Program-made: the position numbers and the translations under genes
The notes under the pieces: model-generated
The model's input: the letters and a program-made list of their open reading frames with translations, nothing else
Told to the model about the DNA's origin: nothing
The model's database searches: none
Part shown: positions 1 to 5,092 of the stretch, one piece after another
Position numbering within the stretch: position 1 is the first letter of the stretch
How the letters are laid out: each line of letters begins with the position of its first letter
DNA from: G020353235 sp964569555
GTDB taxonomy: Bacteria; Chloroflexota; Dehalococcoidia; Dehalococcoidales; JAUYDJ01
Direction of reading: 5' to 3'
Assembly: GCA_964569555.1 (NCBI GenBank)
Contig: CAZMTT010000051.1
Location: 1 to 6,735, forward strand
Length of the DNA: 6,735 nucleotides

Positions 1-168
1 CTCAATCCACGAGATTAACGGGAGCAAGAGATAGGCCAGCACCAGCCCGGTGGCAAAGGGGAGTATGGCACTTCTCAAAGCATAGAGAAGCCAGAATACA
101 ACTACCAGCCCTACTATCAGTAGTATCAGGGGTCGGTGTCTGCTGAATGTACTCCCTGCTGTGGTCAA
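1..168 (-). CDS. AI-2E (PerM) family transporter, N-terminal fragment
   Basis: The first 56 codons of a membrane protein that continues past the left edge. The protein begins with a short polar, basic head (residues 1-13). A hydrophobic segment follows at about 14-31, then a second one with the residues LPFATGLVLAYLLLPLISW (36-54). That second segment, a Pro-Phe/Gly-Leu-x-Leu-Ala-Tyr-Leu/Pro-Leu block, is typical of the start of AI-2E/PerM permeases, which are multi-pass inner-membrane proteins with roles ranging from autoinducer-2 to ion export. The substrate cannot be told from this fragment. No ATG is present, and an in-frame TGA lies at 181-183. I chose the TTG at 166-168 because a GAGG sits 6 nt upstream; the TTG at 172-174 is the alternative. 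The gene follows the YtxH gene by about 115 nt on the same strand and is probably in its operon. An ATG-started 60-codon frame over the same bases (2-184) is a shadow. Confidence 0.8.
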   Translation of the reverse strand, partial: MTTAGSTFSRHRPLILLIVGLVVVFWLLYALRSAILPFATGLVLAYLLLPLISWIE

Positions 169-284
169 GTTCAACCTCGCTCATCTCAGGCTAACATCAG
201 CTACCCCGGCGCTTGGAAGGCTCTGGCTCAGGCGATACCAGTAAAGCATTTGTGGTCTGGGATAAGCTTAACTGCCTAATTAGT

Positions 285-539
285 CTATGATTGGGGTGGC
301 GCCGGTTTCTTGGCCTCCTCCATCTTAGCCTCTGCCTTCTTCTTCACCTCGGCGGCGCTTTCTTTCACCTTTTCGGCCGCCCCGGCCGCCTTCTCCTGCA
401 TCTCTTCCGCCTTCCCCTTCATTAGCTCTCTGGTTTCCTTCCCGGTACGGGGGGCATAGAGAAAGCCGATGGCTAAACCAATGGCCACGCCGGCTATAAA
501 CCCGAAACCCGAGCCAACGCCGGTATCCTTGTCACTCAT
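285..539 (-). CDS. YtxH domain-containing small membrane protein
   Basis: An 84-residue protein. After a short Gly/Asp-rich N-terminus it has one glycine-zipper-like membrane segment (about residues 11-27, with GFIAGVAIGLAIGFL). This is followed at once by the YtxH hallmark YAPRTGKETRE (28-38). The rest (about 39-78) is a highly charged Ala/Glu/Lys amphipathic helix or coiled coil, ending in a Pro-rich tail. YtxH-family proteins are general-stress or envelope-associated proteins of unknown biochemical role. The ATG overlaps the end of the upstream DUF948-like gene by 8 nt (ATGAGTGA). A strong GGAGGGAGG ribosome-binding site at 548-556 lies 8 nt from the start, so the two are co-transcribed and probably translationally coupled. 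Confidence 0.9.
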   Translation of the reverse strand: MSDKDTGVGSGFGFIAGVAIGLAIGFLYAPRTGKETRELMKGKAEEMQEKAAGAAEKVKESAAEVKKKAEAKMEEAKKPAPPQS

Positions 540-822
540 CTTTTTTGCCTCCCTCCTTTTTGCTGAATAGGCTGCTGATAGCGTTAACCCCCTGCCTTAC
601 GCCCTGAATAAAGGCCACCACCTGGATTAGAGGCTTGGCGACTTCATTGGTCACATAGTTTGAAATCCCGGCGATATTCTGCGAGGTAGTTTTCATTGAG
701 TCCAATATAACCTTGGCCCGCCGGTAGAGTAAAAAAGTCAGCACGGCGATGAAGAGGAGTACTATGATTACTAAGACTCCGGCAATAGAGATAACCAGGT
801 CACGGAACCAGTCAATGCTCAT
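532..822 (-). CDS. DUF948-like single-pass membrane protein
   Basis: A 96-residue protein with an amphipathic N-terminus, one strong transmembrane helix (about residues 9-32) and a basic stop-transfer YRRAK (33-37). A helical domain of about 50 residues follows, containing the VAKPL (61-65) and VRQGVNAISSLF (75-86) stretches, and the tail is Lys/Glu-rich. This plan, and the adjacent YtxH gene, match DUF948-type proteins, which commonly sit next to YtxH in Gram-positive bacteria and Chloroflexota. No enzymatic motif is visible, and the function is unknown; envelope scaffolding or stress is a guess. The ATG is preceded by GGAGG (831-835) at 8 nt, and a good promoter lies at 854-881. It is the first gene of the apparent operon. 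Confidence 0.8.
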   Translation of the reverse strand: MSIDWFRDLVISIAGVLVIIVLLFIAVLTFLLYRRAKVILDSMKTTSQNIAGISNYVTNEVAKPLIQVVAFIQGVRQGVNAISSLFSKKEGGKKDE

Positions 823-830
823 AGATGGTG

Positions 831-835
831 CCTCC
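831..835 (-). promoter_or_regulatory. Shine-Dalgarno site of the DUF948-like gene
   Basis: GGAGG on the minus strand ends 8 nt before the ATG at 820-822. It shows that the organism uses canonical Shine-Dalgarno initiation, which makes the SD-less starts elsewhere in the window stand out. Confidence 0.75.
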
Positions 836-853
836 GCTTTTATACTTTACTCT

Positions 854-881
854 ATTGTATCACCAATGGCTAGCGTGTAAA
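854..881 (-). promoter_or_regulatory. Sigma-70-type promoter of the DUF948-YtxH operon
   Basis: On the minus strand, TTTACA (876-881) and TACAAT (854-859) are separated by 16 nt. Each hexamer differs from consensus at one position. Transcription would start near 847, giving a leader of about 25 nt that contains the GGAGG site. The promoter lies in the 102-bp gap after the purF stop, where I see no convincing intrinsic terminator, so some read-through from purF is possible. Confidence 0.65.
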
Positions 882-924
882 GAGGGGGCAGGTGGGTGGT
901 GTGAGCGAGCCGGAGTGTTTTGGC

Positions 925-2346
925 TTACTGCTTGTTCAGGTAGTAGGGCGGGAGGTCCTGCCGTGACATAGTCTCCAGCGCCATCTTGTCCATCTCAAGC
1001 TGCACCGGTACCGGGTAATCACCGGTAAAGCAGGCCATGCAGAAAATGTCTTTGGGCAGGGCGACCGCTTTAATCAGACCGGGGATACTGAGGTAACCCA
1101 GCGAGTCAGCGCCGATGAAATCCCTGACCTCGGGCACGGTTTTTTGGGCGGCAATGAGCTCCCAGCGGGTAGCCATATCTACCCCGAAGAAGCAGGGGTA
1201 GCGGATGGGTGGTGCGCAAATGCGCATATGTATCTCCTTGGTGCCCGCTTTTTTCAGTAACTCGACCACCTTGGGAGTGGTCGTACCGCGCACAATGCTA
1301 TCGTCAACCACCACCACCCTTTTGCCGTTCAGCATTTCGGGCAGGGGGTTGAATTTCAGCTTGACGCCGAGGTCTCTGATGCGCTGGTCGGGCTCAATGA
1401 AGGTGCGCCACATATAGCGGTTCTTGAGCAGTGCTTCTCTTATCCGTATCTTGGACTTATAGGAGTAACCGAAGCCAGCCGCGGTAGCCGAGTCGGGTAC
1501 ACCCATCACCAGGTCGGCGTCTACCGGGTGTTCCTCAGCCAGCCCCTCCCCCATTGCCAGTCGGGCTGAGTAGAGCAGCCGGCCATTAATCACGCTATCG
1601 GGACGGGCAAAATAGATAAACTCAAAGATGCATAGCGCCCTTCTCTCGGACTCTCCCTGGTAGCTATCAACGCCGTTTTCGGTAATGGCGACTATCTCCG
1701 CCGGCTCAACCTCCCGGGTAAAGGTGGCGCCAATATGGTCGAGGGCGCAGCTCTCGGAAGCGATAACCCAGCCGCCGTTAATCGTGCCCAGGCATAGCGG
1801 GCGCACCCCGAAGGGGTCTCGGACCGCGAACAGGCTGTCTTTGGTCATCAGGACAAAAGAGTAAGCCCCTTGCAGGCGGTGGGTGGCGTATCTTATTTTG
1901 TCCCGCCAGCTTTTGGCCGGGGCAGAGAGGATAAGATTGGCGATAACCTCGGTATCGGTGGTGGTGTAGAACTCGTAGCCCTCGTCGGACAGCTCTTCAC
2001 GGAGGTGCTTGGCATTGATGATATTGCCGTTGTGGGCGATGGCAATCGGGTCTGAGTCCGGACCGACCACCAGGGGCTGGGCATTATATATCTGGCTGGA
2101 GCCCATGGTGGAATAGCGGTTGTGGCCAATGGCAATATCGCCCTTGAGGTGGCTCAGGGAGTGCTCGTCAAATACGTGGGTGACCATGCCCATATCAGCA
2201 TAGGACAGGATGTCCTTGCCATCGGTGGTGGCAATACCGGCGCTCTCCTGACCGCGATGCTGAAGAGCGAATAAAGCGAAGTAAGTAAGGCGAGCTACAT
2301 CCTCGCCGGGGGCGTATACACCAAAAACGCCGCAACTTTCGTGCAA
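925..2346 (-). CDS. purF: Amidophosphoribosyltransferase PurF
   Basis: Catalyses the first committed step of de novo purine synthesis in the cytoplasm: PRPP + glutamine to 5-phosphoribosylamine. The 473-residue length is normal. The N-terminal Ntn glutaminase half shows Cys5 in ESCGVFG, which becomes the nucleophile after a 4-residue propeptide is removed. It also has HRGQESAGIA (30-39), GHNRYST (74-80) and AHNGNI (104-109). The C-terminal PRPP-binding half carries VVVVDDSIVRGTTT (344-357). Cys239, Cys385, Cys436 and Cys439 match the four [4Fe-4S] ligands of the Bacillus-type enzyme, so this is the oxygen-sensitive iron-sulfur form. The start codon is TTG (2344-2346), preceded by AGGCAGG. An in-frame TGA lies ten codons upstream and no ATG or GTG intervenes, so TTG is the best start. 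No other purine gene is adjacent. It has its own strong promoter (2376-2405) with flanking repeats, which suggests dedicated regulation. Confidence 0.97.
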   Translation of the reverse strand: MHESCGVFGVYAPGEDVARLTYFALFALQHRGQESAGIATTDGKDILSYADMGMVTHVFDEHSLSHLKGDIAIGHNRYSTMGSSQIYNAQPLVVGPDSDPIAIAHNGNIINAKHLREELSDEGYEFYTTTDTEVIANLILSAPAKSWRDKIRYATHRLQGAYSFVLMTKDSLFAVRDPFGVRPLCLGTINGGWVIASESCALDHIGATFTREVEPAEIVAITENGVDSYQGESERRALCIFEFIYFARPDSVINGRLLYSARLAMGEGLAEEHPVDADLVMGVPDSATAAGFGYSYKSKIRIREALLKNRYMWRTFIEPDQRIRDLGVKLKFNPLPEMLNGKRVVVVDDSIVRGTTTPKVVELLKKAGTKEIHMRICAPPIRYPCFFGVDMATRWELIAAQKTVPEVRDFIGADSLGYLSIPGLIKAVALPKDIFCMACFTGDYPVPVQLEMDKMALETMSRQDLPPYYLNKQ

Positions 2347-2359
2347 TACTGCCTGCCTT

Positions 2360-2412
2360 TCAATTTGCCGTATTCATTATAAACGATGTCCCGTAGCTCA
2401 GTCAATTTGCCG
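2360..2412 (-). repeat. Pair of 11-bp direct repeats flanking the purF promoter
   Basis: The minus-strand sequence CGGCAAATTGA occurs exactly twice, at 2402-2412 and 2360-2370. The first copy overlaps the -35 hexamer and the second lies at the predicted transcription start. Their start-to-start distance is 42 bp, which is four turns of B-DNA. This is the layout expected of two repressor half-sites on one helix face. No repressor gene is visible nearby, so the operator role is inferred. Confidence 0.5.
2376..2405 (-). promoter_or_regulatory. purF promoter
   Basis: On the minus strand, TTGACT (2400-2405) and a perfect TATAAT (2376-2381) are separated by 18 nt. The predicted start is near 2369, leaving a leader of about 23 nt before the TTG codon. 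That is too short for a purine riboswitch, so regulation, if any, would be at the promoter itself. Confidence 0.75.
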
Positions 2413-2435
2413 GAATCAGCCTTTTATCGGGTTTT

Positions 2436-3119
2436 TTACCGGCCGAGATAGCTCTTATCTATATCACCGGTATTGGAATAGCCCCGGCTTTCCCAGTGGC
2501 CGCGGTAGTCAACATCGTCCGACAATTCGATTTTGGTTATCCACTTTATCCATTTATAGCCCCACTTGCTTTCGGCGACGAGCTGAAAAGGGAAGCCCCT
2601 TTGCGGGGGAAGGGTAACCTCGTTCATCTTATAGGCCATTAATATGTCGTTGTCCCGGAGGTAATCAAGGGGAAACGAAGTGGTATAGCCGTCATAGGCG
2701 TGGAAGATGACCACTTCGGCACCTGGCTGGGGGTTGGCTTCGGCAATCAAGTCTCTGACCAGCACCCCTTCCCAGAGGATAATCACACTCCACCCCTCCA
2801 CGCAGTTCAGCCTGACCACTTTCTTATAGGGCTGGTTCTGGTCAATAACCTGGTCGTAGGTATAAACTTTGGGCTCACTGACCAGGCCGGTAATCTCAAG
2901 CTGGTAGCCCTCAATATCGATAAATTGGGGGCCTTTTATCGAATTTTCCCGGAAATCGTTTATCGAGGAGAGTTTTTCACCCTGGTATTCCCTGACCTGT
3001 ACCGCGGCCAGCTCCTCGGCTACCTGACCGCGCCGGAACAGGGCGCAGCCGCTGAGGGGCAGCCAGACTGCCGACAGCATAAAAATCAGAGCCATAGTAG
3101 TAATTACTGTTCTTTTCAT
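2436..3119 (-). CDS. Molybdopterin-binding (sulfite oxidase-fold) lipoprotein
   Basis: A 227-residue protein. Residues 1-24 form a lipoprotein signal peptide (MKRT, hydrophobic core, lipobox LSGC) with Cys25 as the predicted lipidation site. Residues about 65-200 resemble the oxidoreductase molybdopterin-binding domain of sulfite oxidase and MsrP relatives. Cys106 in RLNCVEGW sits where the Mo-ligating cysteine is expected. Later landmarks are FHAYDGYTTSFPL (139-151), PPQRGFPFQLVAESKWGYKWIKWI (171-194, described here by its Arg174, Lys185 and Lys189) and HWESRGYS (208-215). The separate sulfite-oxidase dimerization domain is absent. It probably acts on the outer face of the membrane; the substrate is unknown. 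A TAG codon directly precedes the ATG, so no N-terminal extension is possible, and no twin-arginine motif is present. The leader is G-rich (see 3124-3129). No heme or quinone partner gene is adjacent. Confidence 0.85.
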   Translation of the reverse strand: MKRTVITTMALIFMLSAVWLPLSGCALFRRGQVAEELAAVQVREYQGEKLSSINDFRENSIKGPQFIDIEGYQLEITGLVSEPKVYTYDQVIDQNQPYKKVVRLNCVEGWSVIILWEGVLVRDLIAEANPQPGAEVVIFHAYDGYTTSFPLDYLRDNDILMAYKMNEVTLPPQRGFPFQLVAESKWGYKWIKWITKIELSDDVDYRGHWESRGYSNTGDIDKSYLGR

Positions 3120-3123
3120 CTAA

Positions 3124-3129
3124 CCCCCC
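3124..3129 (-). promoter_or_regulatory. Atypical G-run ribosome-binding site of the lipoprotein gene
   Basis: The leader reads GGGGG-T-GGGGGG on the minus strand (3124-3135), and the second run ends 4 nt before the ATG. A G-run is a poor copy of AGGAGG and the spacing is short, so translation may be modest. With only two runs, an intramolecular G-quadruplex is not expected. Confidence 0.4.
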
Positions 3130-3198
3130 ACCCCCGTTAAATTAGCCGTCTATTAGAGCCGTACACTGAAATTTTAACACCCGGCTTGCCGCCAGTCT

Positions 3199-3212
3199 GT
3201 GACCAAAGTCAC
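3199..3212. other. Small stem-loop downstream of tlyA
   Basis: GTGAC, a 4-nt loop and GTCAC form a perfect 5-bp stem 16 nt past the tlyA stop. A second weak stem lies at about 3182-3196 (CTGGC/GCCGG with one wobble pair). Neither is followed by a clear U-tract on the minus strand, so a Rho-independent terminator for tlyA is possible but weakly supported. Confidence 0.25.
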
Positions 3213-3227
3213 CGCTTGTGTCTGGAG

Positions 3228-3953
3228 CTACTTTTGCCTGATTAAGAGCAGAAATTCCCGGTTTCCGGAGGCACCTGATACGGGCGAGGCGACCAGCCCG
3301 CCCAGGCGGAAGTCGTGCTCGCTCAGCCAGGCAATGAACCGTCCCAGCACCCGGGCATGGACGGCCGGCTCTTTGATGATGCCCCCCCTGCCCACCTCCT
3401 GCCGTCTGGCTTCAAACTGGGGCTTCAGGAGCACGATGATATAGCCGCCGGCGTTGAGCAGCTCGGCGACCGATAATATCACCTTCTCTACCGAGATAAA
3501 AGAGACATCAATGGTGGCTAAGTCTATCTTCTCCGGTAGCGGGATAGGGTAGCGGGCATTCACTCTCTCCATGACCACCACCCGCCGGTCTTTTCTCAGG
3601 TGGTAGTCCAGCTGGCCGTAGCCGACATCAACGGCATAGACCCGCTTCGCCCCCCGCTGGAGCAGGCAATCGGTGAAGCCGCCGGTTGACGCCCCGATAT
3701 CAGCCGCTGTCTGGCCGGTGACATCAAGCTGGAACCGGTCCAGGGCATGCTCCAGCTTGAGACCACCCCGGCTGACGAAGGGGGGTGGCTTGGTGATGGC
3801 AATTTTGGCATCCTCGGGCACCAGCGTTCCCGACTTGATTACGGCCTGGCCGGCTACGGTCACCTCACCGGCCATAATCAGTGCCTGAGCCTTGGCCCGG
3901 CTCTCCACCAGCCCCCGCTCCAGTAGCAGGCTATCAATGCGCCGCTTAGCCAC
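3228..3953 (-). CDS. tlyA: TlyA family rRNA 2'-O-methyltransferase
   Basis: A 241-residue protein of the TlyA family, in which characterised members methylate ribose 2'-OH groups of 16S and/or 23S rRNA cytidines using S-adenosylmethionine. They are often mislabelled hemolysins. An S4 RNA-binding domain spans about residues 3-60 (RIDSLLLERGLVESRAKAQ...). It is followed by VSRGGLKLEHAL (60-71), the SAM-binding loop DIGASTGGFTD (85-95), VDVGYGQLD (108-116), IDVSFIS (148-154) and LLKPQFE (175-181). The K-D-K-E tetrad of this Rossmann methyltransferase class is visible as Lys66, Asp149, Lys177 and Glu233. The length is normal for the family with an intact S4 domain. The start is GTG (3951-3953): an in-frame TAG lies two codons upstream, so nothing longer is possible. 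It is divergent from the cyclotransferase gene and may be translated leaderless. Confidence 0.95.
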   Translation of the reverse strand: MAKRRIDSLLLERGLVESRAKAQALIMAGEVTVAGQAVIKSGTLVPEDAKIAITKPPPFVSRGGLKLEHALDRFQLDVTGQTAADIGASTGGFTDCLLQRGAKRVYAVDVGYGQLDYHLRKDRRVVVMERVNARYPIPLPEKIDLATIDVSFISVEKVILSVAELLNAGGYIIVLLKPQFEARRQEVGRGGIIKEPAVHARVLGRFIAWLSEHDFRLGGLVASPVSGASGNREFLLLIRQK

Positions 3954-3959
3954 AACCTA

Positions 3960-3989
3960 AATTTAGATTAGTCGCTGAACTCCTGTCAA
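3960..3989 (-). promoter_or_regulatory. Probable tlyA promoter
   Basis: On the minus strand, a perfect TTGACA (3984-3989) is followed after 16 nt by TAAATT (3960-3965, 4 of 6 matches). The overlapping TCTAAA (3962-3967) is an alternative -10 with an 18-nt spacer. Either puts the transcription start at about 3952-3955, on or beside the GTG start codon at 3953. Confidence 0.5.
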
Positions 3990-4000
3990 ACCGCTTGGGT

Positions 4001-4029
4001 TTGCGCTGTTTTGCCCCATGGTTTATATT
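4001..4029 (+). promoter_or_regulatory. Probable promoter of the cyclotransferase-epimerase pair
   Basis: TATATT (4024-4029, 5 of 6 matches) follows TTGCGC (4001-4006, 3 of 6 matches) at a 17-nt spacing. The predicted start is 4036-4037, the A of the ATG. No purine-rich ribosome-binding site precedes this ATG. Confidence 0.45.
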
Positions 4030-4036
4030 GATAGCG

Positions 4037-4438
4037 ATGTATTACTTCGCCTACGGCAGTAACCTGAGCAAAAAGCAGATGCGGGAGCGCTGCCCGGAAA
4101 ACAAGCCGAGACTGATAGCTATTTTGCCCAACTACAAGCTGGTCTTCACCGACTGGTCGCGGCAGTGGCGCGGTGGGGTGGCCACTATCAAGCGGTTCAG
4201 CGGCGAAAAAGTCCTGGGCGCCGTTTATGAGATTACCGATTCAGACTTGAGGCGGCTGGATAGATATGAAGGCTATCCCCAGAGTTACAGCCGGATAAAT
4301 GTGATTGTCTTTGACGATAATAATCAGCCTATTGAAGCGATGACCTATGTTAAAGCGGGCCAGCTCAAGGAAGCGCCGCCGTCAAAAGAGTACCTGGCGG
4401 TTATCCAGCAGGGCTACCGCGACTGGGGGATTGTCTGA
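4037..4438 (+). CDS. Gamma-glutamylcyclotransferase-fold protein
   Basis: A 133-residue protein of the GGCT/AIG2-like fold. It opens with YFAYGSNL (3-10), the signature substrate-binding loop, and carries RRLDRYEGYP (72-81), where Glu78 is the expected catalytic acid/base. GAVYEIT (61-67) and PIEAMTYV (98-105) are the other family strands. Characterised relatives release 5-oxoproline from gamma-glutamyl amides, but bacterial members of this size are mostly uncharacterised, so the substrate is open. I chose the ATG at 4037 because it places the YFAYGSN loop at the N-terminus as in relatives. A frame open back to a TTG at 3995 would add 14 residues unlike the family. The stop codon overlaps the next gene's ATG by one base (TGATG). 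Confidence 0.88.
   Translation: MYYFAYGSNLSKKQMRERCPENKPRLIAILPNYKLVFTDWSRQWRGGVATIKRFSGEKVLGAVYEITDSDLRRLDRYEGYPQSYSRINVIVFDDNNQPIEAMTYVKAGQLKEAPPSKEYLAVIQQGYRDWGIV
4425..4429 (+). promoter_or_regulatory. Ribosome-binding site of the epimerase-family gene
   Basis: GGGGG lies within the end of the cyclotransferase gene, 8 nt before the ATG at 4438. Together with the TGATG junction it supports translational coupling and fixes this start. Confidence 0.5.
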
Positions 4439-5085
4439 TGGCTGAGATGACCCGGGTGGTGCCAGCCATTCTTACCGATGACCCCCAAGCCCTGGCGACG
4501 ATGGTGCGTCAGGCGGAGGGGTTCACTGACTACGCCCAGTTTGACATGATGGACGGCCAGTTTGTGCCCTCAAAGAGCATCACCACCGAGCACCTGGCCG
4601 GTCTTACGATTAAGCTAAAATGGGAAGCCCATATCATGGTGCTGCGCCCGGAGAGCTACCTTGAGGGGCTAAAACGGGCCGGGGCCAGAAAAGTGGTCTT
4701 TCACTACGAGGCTACCGCTTCACCAAGAGAGGTCATCTCTCAAGCCCGAAGCCTCGGTATCGGGGTGGGGCTGGCGGTCAACCCGGAAACACCGGTCTCT
4801 AAAGTTCTGCCCCTGGCCAGCGAGGTGGACAGCATTCTCTTTCTGACCGTCAACCCCGGCTTCTACGGCAGCAAATTTTTGCCCGAAGTGCTGGACAAGG
4901 TGAGGCAGTTTCGTAGCGCCCGGCCTGATATTGAGACTGGCGTGGACGGCGGCATCAAGGAAGGCAATGTCATCGATATTGCCCGCACCGGGCTGGATGT
5001 CATCTACGTGGGCAGTGCCATTTTCTTACAGCCAGAGCCCGCCGAGAGCTTTCGTCGTCTCCAGTCGCTAGCTCAGCAAGGCTAG
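4438..5085 (+). CDS. Divergent ribulose-phosphate 3-epimerase family protein
   Basis: A 215-residue TIM-barrel protein of the Rpe family. Recognisable blocks are PAILTDD (9-15), FDMMDGQFVP (35-44), AHIMVLRPESY (64-74), FHYEA (88-92), GLAVNPETP (111-119), TVNPGFYGSKF (137-147), GVDGGIK (168-174) and VGSAIF (191-196). True Rpe interconverts ribulose-5-P and xylulose-5-P using a metal held by His-Asp-His-Asp. Here Asp36, His65 and Asp170 are kept, but the first His is Gln34 (AQFD instead of H-x-D). The usual PSIL serine is Ala10, and the Met of MSVNPGFGG is Leu136. The active enzyme may therefore have a different metal site or substrate, so no symbol is given. Its start overlaps the upstream stop by 1 nt, and GGGGG at 4425-4429 lies 8 nt upstream. 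It converges on the isomerase gene with a 7-bp gap. Confidence 0.85.
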   Translation: MAEMTRVVPAILTDDPQALATMVRQAEGFTDYAQFDMMDGQFVPSKSITTEHLAGLTIKLKWEAHIMVLRPESYLEGLKRAGARKVVFHYEATASPREVISQARSLGIGVGLAVNPETPVSKVLPLASEVDSILFLTVNPGFYGSKFLPEVLDKVRQFRSARPDIETGVDGGIKEGNVIDIARTGLDVIYVGSAIFLQPEPAESFRRLQSLAQQG

Positions 5086-5092
5086 GCGCTGG

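Noticed and set aside
2..184. ATG-started 60-codon minus-strand frame
   Set aside because: Its product is low in recognisable features and it lies out of frame over the clear permease N-terminus.
898..924. Intrinsic terminator after purF
   Set aside because: No stable stem followed by a T-run was found on the minus strand between the purF stop and the next promoter.
2388..2420. tRNA-like 5' end on the plus strand (CCGTAGCTCAGT)
   Set aside because: The expected GAGC partner of the D-stem, an anticodon arm and a T-loop (GTTCGA-like) are all missing, and the stretch is better explained as the purF promoter on the other strand.
3124..3135. Possible G-quadruplex in the lipoprotein leader
   Set aside because: Only two G-runs are present; an intramolecular quadruplex needs four.
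2700..3140. 146-codon plus-strand frame opposite the molybdopterin lipoprotein
   Set aside because: It is antisense to a gene with a clear signal peptide and domain, and it has no recognisable motif.
3995..4036. N-terminal extension of the cyclotransferase from a TTG start
   Set aside because: It would place 14 extra residues before the YFAYGSN loop that relatives have at the N-terminus, and it overlaps the putative promoter.
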